A stretch of 64,000 nt of DNA, taken from positions 1 to 64,000 of the forward strand of contig JAQWJE010000014.1 in assembly GCA_029248525.1 (NCBI GenBank). The letters are read 5' to 3'. Below the pieces are notes generated by a model. It saw nothing but the letters and a program-made list of their open reading frames with translations, was not told the origin of the DNA and did no database searches. A program made the position numbers and the translations under genes. Numbering within the stretch: the first letter of the stretch is position 1; every line of letters starts with the position of its first letter. The stretch is from Candidatus Binatia bacterium (GTDB taxonomy: Bacteria; Desulfobacterota; Binatia; UBA12015). Positions 63,734-64,000 of the stretch are shown here, piece by piece.

Positions 63734-63754
63734 GGAGCCGGACTTGGCGGCTCC
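63734..63754 (+). other. Hairpin upstream of typA
   Basis: GGAGCCG (63734-63740), 7-nt loop, CGGCTCC (63748-63754); 25 bp before the typA start codon. Could fold in the leader and affect translation; no T-run. Confidence 0.4.
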
Positions 63755-63779
63755 AGTCCCCGTCTGCTAACAGCTTTGG

Positions 63780-64000
63780 GTGACTGGAAGTGCTGAACAG
63801 GAATCTTCGTCGGAACGACGCGCGGATGTGCGCAACATAGCGATCATCGCACACGTCGACCACGGCAAGACCACTCTTGTGGATGCCATGCTGCATCAAG
63901 CTGGCACCTTCAGCCAGCATCAGGCGGTCGCCGAGAGGGTGATGGACTCCGGTGCCATCGAGCGTGAACGCGGCCTCACGATTCTAGCCAAGAATACCGC
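63780..64000 (+). CDS. typA: GTP-binding protein TypA/BipA, 3'-truncated
   Basis: Starts at the GTG at 63780 (in-frame stop at 63768 rules out a longer protein) and runs off the right edge; 73 codons seen. [21 protein letters not shown] is the P-loop G1 motif; [23 protein letters not shown] is the switch I/G2 region specific to TypA/BipA. Ribosome-associated GTPase involved in assembly and stress adaptation. Divergent from parC. Confidence 0.93.
   Translation, partial: MTGSAEQESSSERRADVRNIAIIAHVDHGKTTLVDAMLHQAGTFSQHQAVAERVMDSGAIERERGLTILAKNT

Overview
GC-rich bacterial chromosome segment with dense genes, many GTG starts, 4-nt overlaps within operons and several tail-to-tail overlaps. No plasmid, phage structural, CRISPR or intact insertion-sequence signature is visible. 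The gene content suggests an environmental bacterium of the deltaproteobacterial kind (Myxococcota, Desulfobacterota or Binatota-like). Pointers are DUF4215 cysteine-rich repeats, thrombospondin type-3 repeat proteins, a DUF1566 protein, a deazaflavin (F420)-type reductase, a mevalonate pathway operon and many acyl-CoA or sterol-type catabolic genes. This is inference from gene families, not a phylogenetic placement.

Layout. 1-2600: a DUF1566 protein cut by the left edge, then a decayed patch (VRR-NUC nuclease remnant, 3' fragment of a class II tRNA, frameshifted GNAT gene) around an exported cupin and a YehS-like DUF1456 gene. 2843-11399: methionine-R-sulfoxide reductase, then an envelope set of a DUF3604 lipoprotein, an FkbM-type methyltransferase with a lipoprotein signal, a sulfatase-fold lipoprotein with Thr at the nucleophile position, and a large GT-C-like membrane protein. 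11610-20703: a Baeyer-Villiger-type monooxygenase and two very large secreted Cys-rich/Ca-binding proteins, with a broken paralogue between them. 20931-31055: catabolic-looking genes (DUF3556 membrane protein, Zn-ribbon/OB plus thiolase pair, dihydrodipicolinate-reductase-like enzyme, PI-PLC-like lipoprotein, hydrolases, amidohydrolase, TauD-type dioxygenase). 31079-36811: rnhB, a stand-alone E2-type acyltransferase overlapping lipB, GST, a [2Fe-2S] BFD-like protein, a Lon-N domain protein, and a rhodanese-MoeB fusion with a MoaD/ThiS-like carrier. 37391-41389: enoyl-CoA hydratase, EF-P and several unknown membrane or small proteins.

41595-47704 is the clearest pathway: a small HTH regulator diverging from mvaD, phosphomevalonate kinase, fni, mvaA and mevalonate kinase, mostly with overlapping stops and starts. 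It covers HMG-CoA to IPP/DMAPP; HMG-CoA synthase is not in the window. 47820-51535 holds a DEAD-box helicase overlapping an oxidoreductase-SelD fusion. 51532-58000 holds a crotonase, an AI-2E family permease, a hydrolase, a rhodanese, parE and a FAD amine-oxidase-like gene. 58233-64000 holds class I fructose-bisphosphate aldolase, a TrmA/RlmD-family RNA methyltransferase with an extraordinary Arg/Asp/Gly/Pro repeat arm of about 300 residues, parC, and the start of typA/bipA cut by the right edge.

No single wholly novel multi-gene system stands out. The strongest candidates for new biology are the secreted protein family at 13455-20703 (shared C-terminal Cys-Arg endings, duplicated module, decayed paralogue), the lipoprotein FkbM/sulfatase-fold envelope cluster, the repeat-armed RNA methyltransferase, and the palindromic intergenic region at 36975-37070.
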